Numbered from the stretch's first letter, positions 11,172 to 20,162 are shown. The stretch is DNA of 64,000 nucleotides from Ferrovibrio sp. (GCF_002796975.1 NZ_PEKV01000004.1:201597-265596), one strand, 5' to 3'. Notes: generated from the letters alone by a model not told the origin. Numbers and translations: made by a program.

Positions 11172-11198
11172 TTTCTCCAGCTGGTGCAGCCTGAGGCC

Positions 11199-11534
11199 AT
11201 GACCGAACCTCGCCTGAAAGCCCGGCTGCTGGTGCAGGCCATCCTGCGTCGCTACGACCTGGAAGCGATCCCCGCCTATATCCGGCGCAAGGGCGATCCC
11301 GATTCCGGCACGGTGCTGCTGAAGATTGCGCTCGGACCGCGAGAGGCCCTGCTGTTAAGCCAGGCGCGCGATGCCGAAGGCCGGCCCGGCTGGCTGCGTC
11401 AGGGTGGTGGCGCGATTGCAGAGGCCGATGCCGAGGCGGCTATCGAGAAGGCCGTGAAACGCGATCCCGATGTCTATGTGATCGAAGTGGAAGACGGCAA
11501 AGGCCGCATCTTCGTCGAAGGGCCGCTGCTGTAA
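11199..11534 (+). CDS. DUF1491-like protein
   Basis: LKARLLVQAILRRYDLEAIPAYIRRKGDPDSGTVLLK; typical small alphaproteobacterial protein. Confidence 0.7.
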   Translation: MTEPRLKARLLVQAILRRYDLEAIPAYIRRKGDPDSGTVLLKIALGPREALLLSQARDAEGRPGWLRQGGGAIAEADAEAAIEKAVKRDPDVYVIEVEDGKGRIFVEGPLL

Positions 11535-12887
11535 CTAGGCGACCTTTTCAATGCTGCCCGCAGCAACGCGCGCGGTAGCAAACACCTGCCCGATCCCGAC
11601 CAGCACCGGTTGTTCGACACCCATCCGCAACAGCGCATCGCCAAGCTCCGAGAGTAGCCCGGTCCAGCGCACCTCATCGCGGCGCGACACGGCGCTGACA
11701 GCCACCACCGGCGTCGACGCCGGCAGGCCCTCCCGCATCAGGCGCGCCGCAAAGGCGCCGCCGGTGCGACCGCCCATATAGACCATCAGCGACGTTTCCG
11801 CGTCCGCCAACCCACGCCAGTCAAGGTCGTCGGGCAGCGCGCCCTGTCGCGAATGACCGGTGACGAAGCGTACCGAATGCGCCGTATCGCGATGGGTGAG
11901 CGACACGCCGAGGCTGCTGGCCGCAGCCAGCGCCGCCGTAATGCCAGGGACGACAGCGACCGGAATACCGGCGGACTCTAACGCTGCAATCTCCTCGCCG
12001 GCACGGCCGAACACCATCGGATCGCCGGACTTCAACCGCACGACGCGTTTGCCCTGGCGTGCCAGCTTGATCATCAGCGCGTTGATGTCTTCCTGTTGGC
12101 AACTCACCCGGCCGCCGCGCTTGCCCACCATCATGCGCCTGGCCTCGCGGCGCGCGAGTTCCAGCACTTCATCCGATACCAGATCGTCGAACAGGATCAC
12201 ATCGGCCGATTGCAGCGCGCGCATCGCTTTCAGCGTCAGCAGTTCGGCATCGCCCGGACCGGCACCCACCAGCGTGACATGGCCGCCTGCAGATTTCATC
12301 GGTGCGATCTCGATATCGGTCGGCACGGTCGGTTCGATAAAGGCACGCTCAGCAAAGCGTTCCCAGAAAGCGCGGCGCAGACCGCCAGCCGGCAGCCGTT
12401 CGGCCATCTTCTTGCGAATGCGTTTGGCCACCGACGCCCAGGCGCCGAGCGAGGCCGGCAGCAGCGTTTCGATGCGACGGCGGATCGCCTGCGCCAGAAT
12501 GGGCGCCGCACCATCGGTGGAAATGCCGATCACCACCGGTGAGCGGTTGACGATAGCGCCGAATTGCACGTCGCAATGATCCGGCTTGTCGATGGCCGAG
12601 CAGATCGCACCGGCCGCTTTCGCCGCCGCACGGAACGCAGCGGCCTCGGCCGCATCCGCCGCATCAATCACGACCAGCGTGGCGCCGGTCAGATCCTCGG
12701 CCCGCCAGCCGCGTGCGATACACACCACATCCGCGCCGGCCGCCGCCAGAAGTTCCGCCTTCCAGGCGGCAGCCGGCGTATCGCCAACCACAACGACGCG
12801 CCTGCCCTGCAGGTCGAGAAAGACCGGCAGTTTGGCAAGCGGACCGATGCGCTGCGGTGCAGGCAGAATGCTGCGGGTTTCCGTCAT
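11535..12887 (-). CDS. cysG: Siroheme synthase CysG (dehydrogenase/ferrochelatase + uroporphyrinogen-III C-methyltransferase)
   Basis: N-terminal Rossmann domain (GRRVVVVGDTPAAAWKAELLAAAGA), C-terminal VTLVGAGPGDAELLTLKAMRALQSADVILFDDLVS; start MTETRS. Confidence 0.95.
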   Translation of the reverse strand: MTETRSILPAPQRIGPLAKLPVFLDLQGRRVVVVGDTPAAAWKAELLAAAGADVVCIARGWRAEDLTGATLVVIDAADAAEAAAFRAAAKAAGAICSAIDKPDHCDVQFGAIVNRSPVVIGISTDGAAPILAQAIRRRIETLLPASLGAWASVAKRIRKKMAERLPAGGLRRAFWERFAERAFIEPTVPTDIEIAPMKSAGGHVTLVGAGPGDAELLTLKAMRALQSADVILFDDLVSDEVLELARREARRMMVGKRGGRVSCQQEDINALMIKLARQGKRVVRLKSGDPMVFGRAGEEIAALESAGIPVAVVPGITAALAAASSLGVSLTHRDTAHSVRFVTGHSRQGALPDDLDWRGLADAETSLMVYMGGRTGGAFAARLMREGLPASTPVVAVSAVSRRDEVRWTGLLSELGDALLRMGVEQPVLVGIGQVFATARVAAGSIEKVA

Positions 12888-12888
12888 G

Positions 12889-13230
12889 TCATGCCGCTTT
12901 GACAGCGGGGACGGCCGGCCAGGATAGCTGGATGCGGCCATCCTGCAGCCGCACCGCGATGGTCCGGGTGCAACCTTGGTCGGCGCCCTGAGCTTCGCCG
13001 GTTTTCAGACTGATCACCCAGTTATGTAAAGGGCAGGTCACGGACTCGCCCTGAACGATGCCCTGCGACAGCGGCCCGCCCTTATGCGGGCATTTGTCGT
13101 CAAGCGCGAAGACCTGATCGTCCATGGTGCGGAAGATGGCGATATCGCCACGCGCAGTCTTCACCACGCGCGCGCCGCGCTTCGGGATATCGTCCAGCCT
13201 GCCGATCTCGAGCCAGTCGGTGGTGTTCAT
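12889..13230 (-). CDS. nirD: Nitrite reductase small subunit NirD (Rieske-type)
   Basis: DDKCPHKGGPLSQGIVQGESVTCPLHNWVISLKTGEA. Confidence 0.93.
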   Translation of the reverse strand: MNTTDWLEIGRLDDIPKRGARVVKTARGDIAIFRTMDDQVFALDDKCPHKGGPLSQGIVQGESVTCPLHNWVISLKTGEAQGADQGCTRTIAVRLQDGRIQLSWPAVPAVKAA

Positions 13231-13241
13231 CGCAATACTCC

Positions 13242-15689
13242 TCATTCAGCCGCGCTGGCCAGCCGCAGATCGGCCAGCGGCTTGAATTCATGCCCGAAGG
13301 CACCGTTGACGCGCTCGGCCCAGGGATCGATCTGCGCGAACTTCTGCGCATGTACGAAGCGGGCGAACAGGGCGCGGCGGCGCTCGTGGTCCTCGACGAT
13401 CTGTTTTTTCACCGTGTCGAGGCCGACGCGGTGCAGCCATTTGTGGATGCGGTCGAGGTAATGCGCCTGCTCGCGATAGAGCTGCATAAGGGCACCGGTA
13501 TATTCCAGCACCTCTTCCTCGGTCTCCAGCCTGCATAACAGAACCGTGGCTTTCACCTCCATCCCGGCGGCGCCGCCGATATGAAACTCGTAGCCAGAGT
13601 CGATGCAGACGATGCCGATGTCTTTCACTGTCGCTTCGGCGCAATTGCGCGGACAGCCTGAGACCGCGAGTTTCACCTTGTGCGGCGTCCAACTGCCCCA
13701 GGTGAATTTCTCCAGTTTGATGCCGAGCCCGGTCGAATCCTGCGTACCGAAACGGCACCATTCGCTGCCGACACAGGTTTTCACCGTGCGCAAACCCTTG
13801 GCATAGGCATGGCCCGAAACCATGCCGGCGGCATTGAGATCGGCCCAGACGCCGGGCAGGTCTTCCTTCTTCACGCCCAGCAGGTCGATACGCTGCCCGC
13901 CGGTCACCTTTACAGAAGGGATATTGAACTTGTCGGCCACGTCGGCGATGGCGCGCAGTTCGGCGGCGCTGGTCATGCCGCCCCACATGCGCGGGATCAC
14001 CGAATAGGTGCCGTCCTTCTGGATGTTGGCATGCGCGCGTTCGTTGATATAACGCGACTGGTTGTCGTCGACATAGTCACCGGGCCAGGTGGCGAGCAGA
14101 TAGTAGTTCAGCGCCGGGCGGCATTTGCTGCAGCCGCAGGAGGTTTTCCACTCCAGCTCCTGCATCACCGCCGGGATCGACTTCAGCTCCTTGGCCACGA
14201 TCAGCCGGCGGATATCGTCATGGCCGAGATCGGTACAGCCGCAGGCCGCCTTGCTGGTCTTCGGCGCGTAAGAGTCGCCGAGCGTAAGCCCGATCAGCTT
14301 CTCGACCAGGCCGGTGCAGGAACCGCAGGAAGCGGAGGCTTTGGTAACAGCGCGCACTTCCTCAAGGTTGGTCAGGCCATTGGCCGTGATCGCGCCGGTG
14401 ATCTTGCCCTTGCACACGCCGTTGCAGCCGCAGATCTCCGCGTCATCCGGCAAGGCGGCGATGGCCGCCATCGGATCCAGCTTGGCGCCACCGGCATAAC
14501 CCTGCCCGTAGATCAGCGTCTGGCGCATCTCGGTGATGTCGGCGCCTTCGCGCAGCAATTGGAAGAACCAGGCGCCGTCTTCCACATCGCCGTAAAGCAC
14601 GGTGCCGATGATCTTGCCATCCTGCAGCACCAGCCGCTTGTAGACGCCGCGGGCGGCATCGCGCAGCACAATCTCCTCGCGATCCTTCGCCTCGGCGAAA
14701 TCTCCGGCCGAGAACAGGCTGATGCCGGTGACCTTCAGCTTGGTGGCGGTGACCGAGCCGTTATAGGCGGCCGGTTCGTCGATCAGCGTTTTGGCCAGCA
14801 CGCCGGCCATCTCGTAAAGCGGCGCGACCAGACCATAGGTGGCACCGCGGTGCTCGACGCATTCGCCCAGAGAGAAAATGTCGGGATCGGACGTACGCAT
14901 CTGGTCATCGACCACGATGCCGCGGTTCACTGTCAGACCGGCTTCCTTGCCGAGCCAGCCATTCGGCCGGATACCGACCGCCATCACCACCAGCGCGGCC
15001 GGAATCACCGTGCCGTCTTCCAGTTGCACGCCTTCGACGCGATTGCTGCCGAGAATCGCCTTGGTATTGGCGCCGGTGATCACCTTGATGCCGCGGCTCT
15101 CGATTTCCTTCTTCAGCAGATAGCCGGCATTGGCATCCAGCTGGCGCTCCATCAGCGTCGGCATCAGATGCACGACAGTGACATCCATGCCCTGTTCGGC
15201 CAAACCCGCAGCGGCTTCCAGCCCGAGCAGCCCGCCGCCGATCACTACCGCATTGCCGCGCGCTTTCGACGCCAGGATCATCGCATCGACATCGTCGAGA
15301 TCGCGGTAGCTCAGCACACCGGGCAGATTATGGCCCGGCACCGGAATGATGAAAGGCACCGAGCCGGTGGCGATCACCAGCTTGTCGTAGCTTTCGACCA
15401 GGCCGTTGTCGGTGCTGATGGTTTTGGCTGCGCGGTCGATGCCGACCACCTTGGTGCCCTTGTGCAGGGTAATGCCGTTCTTGATGTACCAGCCGTCGCC
15501 ATGAATAACGATCTGCTCGTAGTTCTTCTCACCCGACAGCACCGGCGACAGCATGATGCGGTCGTAGTTCACACGTGGCTCGGCATTGAAGATGGTGATG
15601 TCGTAGCGGCCCGGCGCTTTCTCCAGCAGATGCTCCAGCATCCGCCCCGGTGCCATGCCATTACCGACGATGAGTAATCTCTCAGCCAC
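13242..15689 (-). CDS. nirB: Assimilatory NAD(P)H nitrite reductase large subunit NirB
   Basis: FAD/NAD domain, CGCNGVCKG BFD-like cluster, siroheme/4Fe-4S motif GSEWCRFGTQDS...SGCPRNCAEA. Confidence 0.96.
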   Translation of the reverse strand: MAERLLIVGNGMAPGRMLEHLLEKAPGRYDITIFNAEPRVNYDRIMLSPVLSGEKNYEQIVIHGDGWYIKNGITLHKGTKVVGIDRAAKTISTDNGLVESYDKLVIATGSVPFIIPVPGHNLPGVLSYRDLDDVDAMILASKARGNAVVIGGGLLGLEAAAGLAEQGMDVTVVHLMPTLMERQLDANAGYLLKKEIESRGIKVITGANTKAILGSNRVEGVQLEDGTVIPAALVVMAVGIRPNGWLGKEAGLTVNRGIVVDDQMRTSDPDIFSLGECVEHRGATYGLVAPLYEMAGVLAKTLIDEPAAYNGSVTATKLKVTGISLFSAGDFAEAKDREEIVLRDAARGVYKRLVLQDGKIIGTVLYGDVEDGAWFFQLLREGADITEMRQTLIYGQGYAGGAKLDPMAAIAALPDDAEICGCNGVCKGKITGAITANGLTNLEEVRAVTKASASCGSCTGLVEKLIGLTLGDSYAPKTSKAACGCTDLGHDDIRRLIVAKELKSIPAVMQELEWKTSCGCSKCRPALNYYLLATWPGDYVDDNQSRYINERAHANIQKDGTYSVIPRMWGGMTSAAELRAIADVADKFNIPSVKVTGGQRIDLLGVKKEDLPGVWADLNAAGMVSGHAYAKGLRTVKTCVGSEWCRFGTQDSTGLGIKLEKFTWGSWTPHKVKLAVSGCPRNCAEATVKDIGIVCIDSGYEFHIGGAAGMEVKATVLLCRLETEEEVLEYTGALMQLYREQAHYLDRIHKWLHRVGLDTVKKQIVEDHERRRALFARFVHAQKFAQIDPWAERVNGAFGHEFKPLADLRLASAAE

Positions 15690-16992
15690 TGCTCTTACTC
15701 CCCACTGCGTCGCGACCGGCGACGTCCTCCCATGCTATGGTCCGATCCGTCGGTGCGGCGGCCGTACTGACATCTGCGTGCGCCACCGGCCGCGCCGAGG
15801 ACACGTAAGACCCGTCGAAGAACAGATCGGCGCCCATCGGGATCGGCGCGCTGGCCTGCGCCAGCGTCCAGGGACCGGCATGCAGGCCCTCCGGCTTGCG
15901 GTCGATCAGCGGAAACGGCTTGCCGAGTGCGGCGGCTGCCTCGCGGTAGAGATCCGTGCGGTAGACGCAGTCCGCGACCGCCGCGATATCGGTGGCGGGA
16001 TCGATCAGCTTCCAGCGCCGCATCTCGGTCAAGTACCAGTCGGCCTGGCTGCGCCAGGGGAAGTTTGCGCTGTAGCGGCCGAAGACGAAGAAATCCGGTA
16101 TCTGCTCCGGGCTGACATCGAGGCCGTAACGCAGCATGCCGAGCATGCCGAGGCGGATCGCTTCAACTGCTTCCGGCCCGATATAGTCGGGCTTGGCCAT
16201 GATCTCGACGCCTTCCAGACGGTTCTCCGGCCGGTCGAGCCATGCGGCAGCCTCAAGCAGCGCCATCAGCATCTGTTTGTGAGTGAGCGGGTTGCGCTCG
16301 ACCCAGTCGCGATTGGTGCCGATCACCTTTTCGATGCGGTTGTTCCAGATTTCATAGCCGGTGATCAGGATGCGGCCGACGCCGCGCAGCACAGCGAGCG
16401 AATTCCACGGATCGCCGACGCAGAAGCCGTCGATCTCGCCGAGTGCCAGGCGATCCGTCATCTGCGGCGGCGGCACGATCACCAGCTGCACGTCGCGATC
16501 CGGATCGATGCCGGCCGAAGCCAGCCAGTAGCGCAGCTGGATCTGGTGCGAGGAATAGTTGAACACGGTGGCGAAGGTGAGCTGCGGCCGTCCCGCCTTG
16601 CGGTCGGCGGCGATCAGGCGGCGCAGGGCATTGCCGGCTTCGTGACGATCCTGCACCAGTGCCGGCTCGGCATCGGCCAGACGGTTCCACAGGCGCGTCG
16701 AGATGGTGACGGCATTGCCGTTCAGGTTGAGCGCAAACGACGTGATCTGCTGCTGTTTCCAGCCGCCGGCGCCCAGCGTGGCAGCGAGCGGCATCGGTGC
16801 CAGCATGTGGGCTGCATCCAGCGCACCGAGCGCCACCTTGTCGCGCAGGTTGGCCCAGCTGGGTTCGCGCTGCAGCGTGACGTCGAGCCCATGCCGTTCG
16901 AAGAAGCCCTTCTCCTTCGCCACGATCAGCGGCGCGCAGTCGGTCAGTGCGATGAAACCGATCCGCATGGCCGTGAGCGTCGTGGTCTGCAT
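15682..16992 (-). CDS. nasS: NasS-like cytoplasmic nitrate/nitrite sensor (NrtA/CmpA family, no signal peptide)
   Basis: MRIGFIALTDCAPLIVAKEKGFFERHGLDVTLQREPSWANLRDKVALGALDAAHMLAPMPLA; starts directly without leader peptide; stop overlaps nirB start. Confidence 0.85.
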   Translation of the reverse strand: MQTTTLTAMRIGFIALTDCAPLIVAKEKGFFERHGLDVTLQREPSWANLRDKVALGALDAAHMLAPMPLAATLGAGGWKQQQITSFALNLNGNAVTISTRLWNRLADAEPALVQDRHEAGNALRRLIAADRKAGRPQLTFATVFNYSSHQIQLRYWLASAGIDPDRDVQLVIVPPPQMTDRLALGEIDGFCVGDPWNSLAVLRGVGRILITGYEIWNNRIEKVIGTNRDWVERNPLTHKQMLMALLEAAAWLDRPENRLEGVEIMAKPDYIGPEAVEAIRLGMLGMLRYGLDVSPEQIPDFFVFGRYSANFPWRSQADWYLTEMRRWKLIDPATDIAAVADCVYRTDLYREAAAALGKPFPLIDRKPEGLHAGPWTLAQASAPIPMGADLFFDGSYVSSARPVAHADVSTAAAPTDRTIAWEDVAGRDAVGSKSSG

Positions 16993-17022
16993 GCACTGGT
17001 CCTTCCGCCTGCTGCGGCCAAT

Positions 17023-17074
17023 AAAAAAGCGTCCCTCGACATCGGCCCTGTGAAGAGGCCACATCGCGGGACGC
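17023..17074 (-). terminator. Rho-independent terminator (attenuator) upstream of nasS
   Basis: Minus strand GCGTCCC-CGATGTGGCC...GGCCGATGTCG-GGGACGC followed by TTTTTT (+ strand 17023-17028 = aaaaaa). Confidence 0.85.
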
Positions 17075-17167
17075 CATTGTCCGGTCCGGGACCGGTCGCC
17101 TCTGAGACAAGCCTGGGGAGGCCCTGCTTGGAGGATCCGGTCGATCCCGCTGCGCCATTGCAGCGGG
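17069..17167 (-). ncRNA. ANTAR-type two-hairpin antiterminator leader (P1 17146-17167, P2 17069-17082)
   Basis: P1 CCCGCTGC-AATGGC-GCAGCGGG; P2 GGAC-AATGGC-GTCC; both hexaloops have A1 and G4; P2 3' arm lies in the terminator 5' arm. Confidence 0.85.
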
Positions 17168-17184
17168 AAGCTCGATCTTTAATT

Positions 17185-17200
17185 AGCAGGAAGTGTGCCA
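17185..17200 (-). promoter_or_regulatory. Sigma-54 -24/-12 promoter for the nasS-nirB-nirD-cysG operon
   Basis: Minus strand cTGGCACACTTCCTGCTaa: GG and GC dinucleotides with 10-nt spacing as in consensus YTGGCACG-N4-TTGCW. Confidence 0.8.
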
Positions 17201-17284
17201 GCCTCTGGCTGCACAGATAGTCGGAAAAACCGCGGCAGCTTCACTGCACTGCACAAATTTCAGGCGGATGCCGCGGCGGACTGC

Positions 17285-17890
17285 CTACTTCTTCTTCAGC
17301 ACGTCGGCAAAGGCGAGCAGCGCCTCCGCCACCTCGACCAGACGCTGCTGGCGATCCATCGCCAGCTTGCGCAGGGCGGCATGCGCCTCATCTTCGCTGA
17401 GCTGGCGTTCGCGCATGAGAAGCCCCTTGGCGCGCTCGATCAGCTTGCGCTCCGACAGCGTCGCCTTGGTCTTTTTCAGCTCGTCGCGCAGCGCCTGGAA
17501 TTCGCGGAAGCGCGCAACGGCAACATCGATGACCGGCTTCACCCGCTTCGGATTCATACCGTCGATCACATAGGCGGAAACCCCGGCCTGCATGGCGTCG
17601 CGGATCATGCCGTCGTCGGATTCATCGACGAACATCACGATCGGACGCGGCTGGTCGGCGTTGATCTGGCGCATGCTGTCGATGGTGTCGCGCGACGGGC
17701 TTTCCATGTCGACGATGATCACGTCGGGCGCGATCTCCTGCACACGCTTGGCCGAGACCTCGCCGGGCGTCAGCTGCGCCACCAGCGTATAGCCCTCGCC
17801 CTGCAGCGCCGCGGCCAGCACGACGGCGCGATCGGGATTTTCGTCGATCAGAAGCAGGCGAATGGTAGGGGTGGCGACGGACATCAGCAT
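17285..17890 (-). CDS. nasT: NasT-like receiver-ANTAR antiterminator
   Basis: RLLLIDENPDRAVVLAAALQ... receiver plus C-terminal ANTAR (ERKLIERAKGLLMRERQLSEDEAHAALRKLAMDRQQRLVEVAEALL). Confidence 0.92.
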   Translation of the reverse strand: MLMSVATPTIRLLLIDENPDRAVVLAAALQGEGYTLVAQLTPGEVSAKRVQEIAPDVIIVDMESPSRDTIDSMRQINADQPRPIVMFVDESDDGMIRDAMQAGVSAYVIDGMNPKRVKPVIDVAVARFREFQALRDELKKTKATLSERKLIERAKGLLMRERQLSEDEAHAALRKLAMDRQQRLVEVAEALLAFADVLKKK

Positions 17891-17961
17891 TGGGTACCGG
17901 ACGGGAACTGGTCCCTGTCACGTAGCAAGATGCGTACCGGATCGAATGAAGGGAGGTTTAG

Positions 17962-18037
17962 TGGTGGCTGGAGGCGGATTTGAACCGCCGACCCAGGGCT
18001 TATGAGTCCCTTGCTCTACCAACTGAGCTATCCAGCC
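17962..18037 (-). tRNA. tRNA with CAU anticodon (tRNA-Met elongator; tRNA-Ile2 not excluded)
   Basis: GGCTGGA TA GCTCAGTTGGTAGAGC A AGGGA CTCATAA GCCCT GGGTC GGCGGTTCAAATCCGCC TCCAGCC A CCA; 76 nt, CCA encoded. Confidence 0.93.
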
Positions 18038-18121
18038 ACACTAAAGACCCCGGGAAGCCCGGGAGGCGCATGAAATACGGGGCCGGCCCGATTCTGTCAA
18101 GCGGGCCGCAAGCCCTTGTTT

Positions 18122-19285
18122 TCAGGCCGCTAATCCGGCGCCTTCAACGCCCTCGGCACGCGCGATCCAGCCGCCGCCGAGCAGGCGGTCGCCGGCGTAG
18201 ACCACACCGGCCTGACCGGGTGCGACGCCGTATTCGGCCGAATAGAGTTCAAGGCGGGCGGTCGCCTTTTCGCTGGCCGCGAAAATCCGCGCCGCGACCG
18301 CCGGCTGCGCCGACCGCAGCTTCACGGTCACATCCAGTCCTTCAGCCGGGATCGGGCCCGACAGCCAGTTCAGTTCACGCAGGGCCACGACCTTGCGCGC
18401 CAGCGCCTCGCGCGGGCCGACCACGACGCGGCGCGTGGCGGCATCGAGCCTCACCACGTAAAGCGGTTCGGCGGCGGCGATACCAAGCCCCTTGCGCTGA
18501 CCGACCGTGAAATGGATCACGCCGTCATGCTTGCCCAGCACGCTGCCGTCGACATGCAGGATCTCGCCCGGCTCGGCCGCTTCGGGCCGCAGCTTGCTGA
18601 CCACCGACGCATAGTCGCCATTGGGCACGAAGCAGATATCCTGGCTGTCCGGCTTGTCGGCGACGATGAGCCCGAATTCTTCCGCCAGCTTGCGCACGTC
18701 GGGCTTTTCCAGATGGCCCAGCGGGAAGCGCAGGAAATCGAGCTGCTCCTGCGTCGTGGTGTAGAGGAAATAGCTCTGGTCGCGGCGCGGATCGCTGCCG
18801 CGCAGCAACTGCCCGCGGCCATCCTCACCGACCACGCGCTGCACATAATGGCCGGTGGCGAGGCAGTCGGCCTCGAGATCGCGCGCGGTCTCCAGCAGGT
18901 CGCGGAACTTGACGCGCTGGTTGCAGCGGATGCAGGGGATCGGCGTCTCGCCACGCACATATGAGTCGGCGAATTCGTCGATCACCGCTTGGCGGAAGCG
19001 GCTTTCGTAATCCAGCACGTAATGCGGAATGTTCAGCCGCTCGGACACCATGCGCGCGTCGTGGATATCCTGGCCGGCGCAGCAGGCGCCTTTTTTCGCA
19101 ATCGCCGCGCCGTGGTCATAGAGCTGCAGCGTAATGCCGATGACGTCATAGCCCTGGCGCTTGAGCAGCCCGGCGACCACGGAGGAATCGACCCCGCCCG
19201 ACATGGCGACGACCACGCGCGTGTCCGCCGGGGCTTTGGCAAAGCCCAGCGAATTGACGGCAGTGGTGGCGGTCGTGGCGGTCAT
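18122..19285 (-). CDS. mnmA: tRNA-specific 2-thiouridylase MnmA
   Basis: [53 protein letters not shown]. Confidence 0.95.
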   Translation of the reverse strand: MTATTATTAVNSLGFAKAPADTRVVVAMSGGVDSSVVAGLLKRQGYDVIGITLQLYDHGAAIAKKGACCAGQDIHDARMVSERLNIPHYVLDYESRFRQAVIDEFADSYVRGETPIPCIRCNQRVKFRDLLETARDLEADCLATGHYVQRVVGEDGRGQLLRGSDPRRDQSYFLYTTTQEQLDFLRFPLGHLEKPDVRKLAEEFGLIVADKPDSQDICFVPNGDYASVVSKLRPEAAEPGEILHVDGSVLGKHDGVIHFTVGQRKGLGIAAAEPLYVVRLDAATRRVVVGPREALARKVVALRELNWLSGPIPAEGLDVTVKLRSAQPAVAARIFAASEKATARLELYSAEYGVAPGQAGVVYAGDRLLGGGWIARAEGVEGAGLAA

Positions 19286-19410
19286 TGATCTGCGGCGTTT
19301 TGGCGTGCGGGCGGAATATAACGGCCGTTCCGCCCATAACAAGTTGAGAGTCCAACATAACTCCGGCCTTAAAGGAGCGTCTGGCCGATCTTGGGAGCGT
19401 CCTGGAGCGG

Positions 19411-19482
19411 CTTACAGCGTGCTTATTTCATCTTATAGGATGCTTATATTGGCTTATTTAGTGCTTATTTTAAGCGGACTTA
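19411..19482. repeat. Helically phased CTTA(T) array
   Basis: CTTA at 19411, 19422, 19432, 19443, 19453, 19464 (steps 11,10,11,10,11) and 19479. Confidence 0.75.
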
Positions 19483-19634
19483 GCGGTTTCGCGTGTTTTT
19501 CGACTGCTGGTTTTCGGAGTTTGAACATACATCTGTATGCGGTGGTGGGCCGCCGCGAGAATGCCTCGACAGGCGGTCCGTCTTATGAGAACATATCACG
19601 AACTCGACATTCCGGCAAGCGGAGGACGCGCCAC

Positions 19635-20033
19635 ATGTCAGCCCTGCCCTGCAAGCACCTTTCGGTCTCGATCCCGCAGCCCTTCGAGCTGGTGAATGCC
19701 TTTCTGGCCGATCCGGAGAACTGGAAGCACTGGGCCAGCGGGCTTGGCGCGATGCAGTTCGATGCGGCGACCGGCGCCTGGACCGCGCAACAGGACGGCG
19801 TCGGCCTGGTGACAATTGTATTCACCCCGCCGAACGCCTTCGGGATTCTGGACCACCGCGTGACCTTGCCCGATGGCAGCGTGGTGATCGTGCCGATGCG
19901 CGCGATTGCGAATGGCGACAGCACCGAAGTGATCTTCACGCTGTTCCGCCAGCCCGGCATGGATGACGCGACGCGGACGCGGGATGAGGAGTGGGTGAAG
20001 AGGGATTTGGAGAAGTTGAAGCGGCAGTTTTAG
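19635..20033 (+). CDS. SRPBCC-like (START/polyketide cyclase fold) small protein
   Basis: MSALPCKHLSVSIPQPFELVNAFLADPENWKHWASGLGAMQFD; start inside the longer ORF 19161. Confidence 0.65.
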   Translation: MSALPCKHLSVSIPQPFELVNAFLADPENWKHWASGLGAMQFDAATGAWTAQQDGVGLVTIVFTPPNAFGILDHRVTLPDGSVVIVPMRAIANGDSTEVIFTLFRQPGMDDATRTRDEEWVKRDLEKLKRQF

Positions 20034-20059
20034 CTGCGGCACCAAACCACCCAAAGACC

Positions 20060-20162
20060 GTCATCCTCGGGCTTGACCCGAGGATCCATTCCCCTTCCGG
20101 CGCGGCCATGACCAGGCAGCAATGGAGATGGATGCCCGGGACAAGCCCAGGCATGACGATTG
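20060..20162. repeat. REP-like palindrome pair (type A, inverted orientation)
   Basis: GTCATCCTCGGGCTTGACCCGAGGATCC and TGGATGCCCGGGACAAGCCCAGGCATGACG. Confidence 0.8.

Noticed and set aside
13680-15677. 665-aa plus-strand ORF antisense to nirB
   Set aside because: Mirror of a strongly supported gene in high-GC DNA; low-complexity His/Gln/Arg-rich translation with no family signature.
15655-17220. 521-aa plus-strand ORF antisense to nasS
   Set aside because: Antisense GC artefact; crosses the nasS leader, terminator and promoter.
19411-19482. CRISPR or iteron-origin interpretation of the CTTA array
   Set aside because: Units are 10-11 bp with no spacers, and no replication or Cas genes are nearby.
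19161-19634. N-terminal extension of the SRPBCC ORF
   Set aside because: Reads through the mnmA antisense and the CTTA-phased intergenic region; start at 19635 is more plausible.
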